Positions 63,894-64,000 of a DNA stretch of 64,000 bases are shown here, one piece after another (positions within the stretch are counted from its first letter, which is position 1; each line of letters starts with the position of its first letter). The DNA is taken from contig JAGXKN010000002.1 in NCBI GenBank assembly GCA_018335195.1, positions 117,759 to 181,758 of the forward strand, given 5' to 3'. The notes under the pieces were generated by a model. That model was given only the letters and a program-made list of their open reading frames with translations, did not search any database and was not told the origin of the DNA. The position numbers and the translations under genes were made by a program. This DNA is from Desulfobacterales bacterium (lineage in GTDB: Bacteria > Desulfobacterota > Desulfobacteria > Desulfobacterales > Desulfosalsimonadaceae).

Positions 63894-64000
63894 TGCCCCC
63901 CCCCTTTTTTGACTATTTCATTTTACCTTAACATACTGTCTCATTTTCGGGGTCCACAATATATCCCGGCATCTACCGGATGACCCAGATTTAATTTCCC

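Larger units (their letters stand above)
63363..63958 (-). mobile_element. Decayed IS3-family insertion sequence
   Basis: Both ends are visible as related inverted repeats: TGGACCCCAATGTCAAGACAG at 63363-63383, and on the opposite strand TGTGGACCCCGAAAATGAGACAG from about 63959 inward. The minus strand carries an orfA N-terminus and an orfB C-terminus, with everything between deleted. The remaining length of about 600 bp compares with an IS3-family norm of 1.2-1.5 kb. It cannot transpose on its own. Confidence 0.8.

Overview
The window looks like a chromosomal segment of a mesophilic, anaerobic Desulfobacterota (sulfate-reducer-type deltaproteobacterium). The pointers are a low-molecular-weight siroheme sulfite reductase of the Desulfovibrio type, a UGA-encoded selenoprotein with a visible SECIS hairpin, a DUF362/ferredoxin protein, several sigma-54 regulators, many acyl-CoA enzymes, and dispersed intergenic repeats with the core TTCGTAAAAA. 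This assignment is inferred from gene content only. I saw no rRNA, tRNA, CRISPR array or intact prophage.

Layout. 1-5.6 kb: the 3' part of carB, a sigma-54 AAA+ activator, and a DUF362/4Fe-4S protein. 5.6-6.27 kb: a repeat-rich gap. 6.27-18.0 kb: the most interesting block, which I read as an organosulfonate degradation regulon. It holds an SDR, a TetR regulator, sulfoacetaldehyde acetyltransferase (xsc), a sphingosine-phosphate-lyase-like PLP enzyme and a GltS-type carrier, then a divergent TauE/SafE exporter, a second ThDP enzyme, a BASS carrier, another SDR and acetate kinase (ackA). Xsc would give sulfite plus acetyl phosphate; AckA would turn the acetyl phosphate into acetate and ATP. 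The same inverted repeat, TTTAGAA-N5-TTCTAAA, stands in front of both transcription units, so the TetR protein probably controls both.

18.1-22.1 kb: two AMP-forming acyl-CoA ligases and a gamma-carbonic-anhydrase-like protein. 22.3-27.7 kb: an intact hybrid histidine kinase, a frameshifted hybrid kinase, and a glycine-betaine-type binding protein interrupted by an in-frame TAA. 27.9-37.7 kb (minus strand): a long acyl-CoA catabolic operon with three acyl-CoA dehydrogenases, a TetR regulator, biotin-dependent carboxylase alpha and beta subunits, an enoyl-CoA hydratase and a TIGR03084-type protein, resembling leucine/isovalerate or acyclic-terpene pathways.

38-46.7 kb: a small zinc-ribbon protein, a flavodoxin-like protein behind a Fur-box-like site, a channel/TrkA-type protein with an altered selectivity filter coupled to the small sulfite reductase, a radical SAM protein, an MFS carrier, an MltB-type transglycosylase and prfC. 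47.1-53.7 kb: the selenocysteine-containing NADH oxidase/CoA-disulfide-reductase-type enzyme (split by its UGA in the ORF track), a DUF4168 protein, a two-component sigma-54 pair, a DUF1207-like protein and a small membrane protein. 54-60 kb: a ferritin-like protein, an EAL phosphodiesterase and housekeeping or unknown genes. 60-64 kb: a decay zone with fragments of a GGDEF protein, an AMP ligase, a receiver domain and an IS3-type element, plus a DUF72 gene that has lost or changed its start codon.
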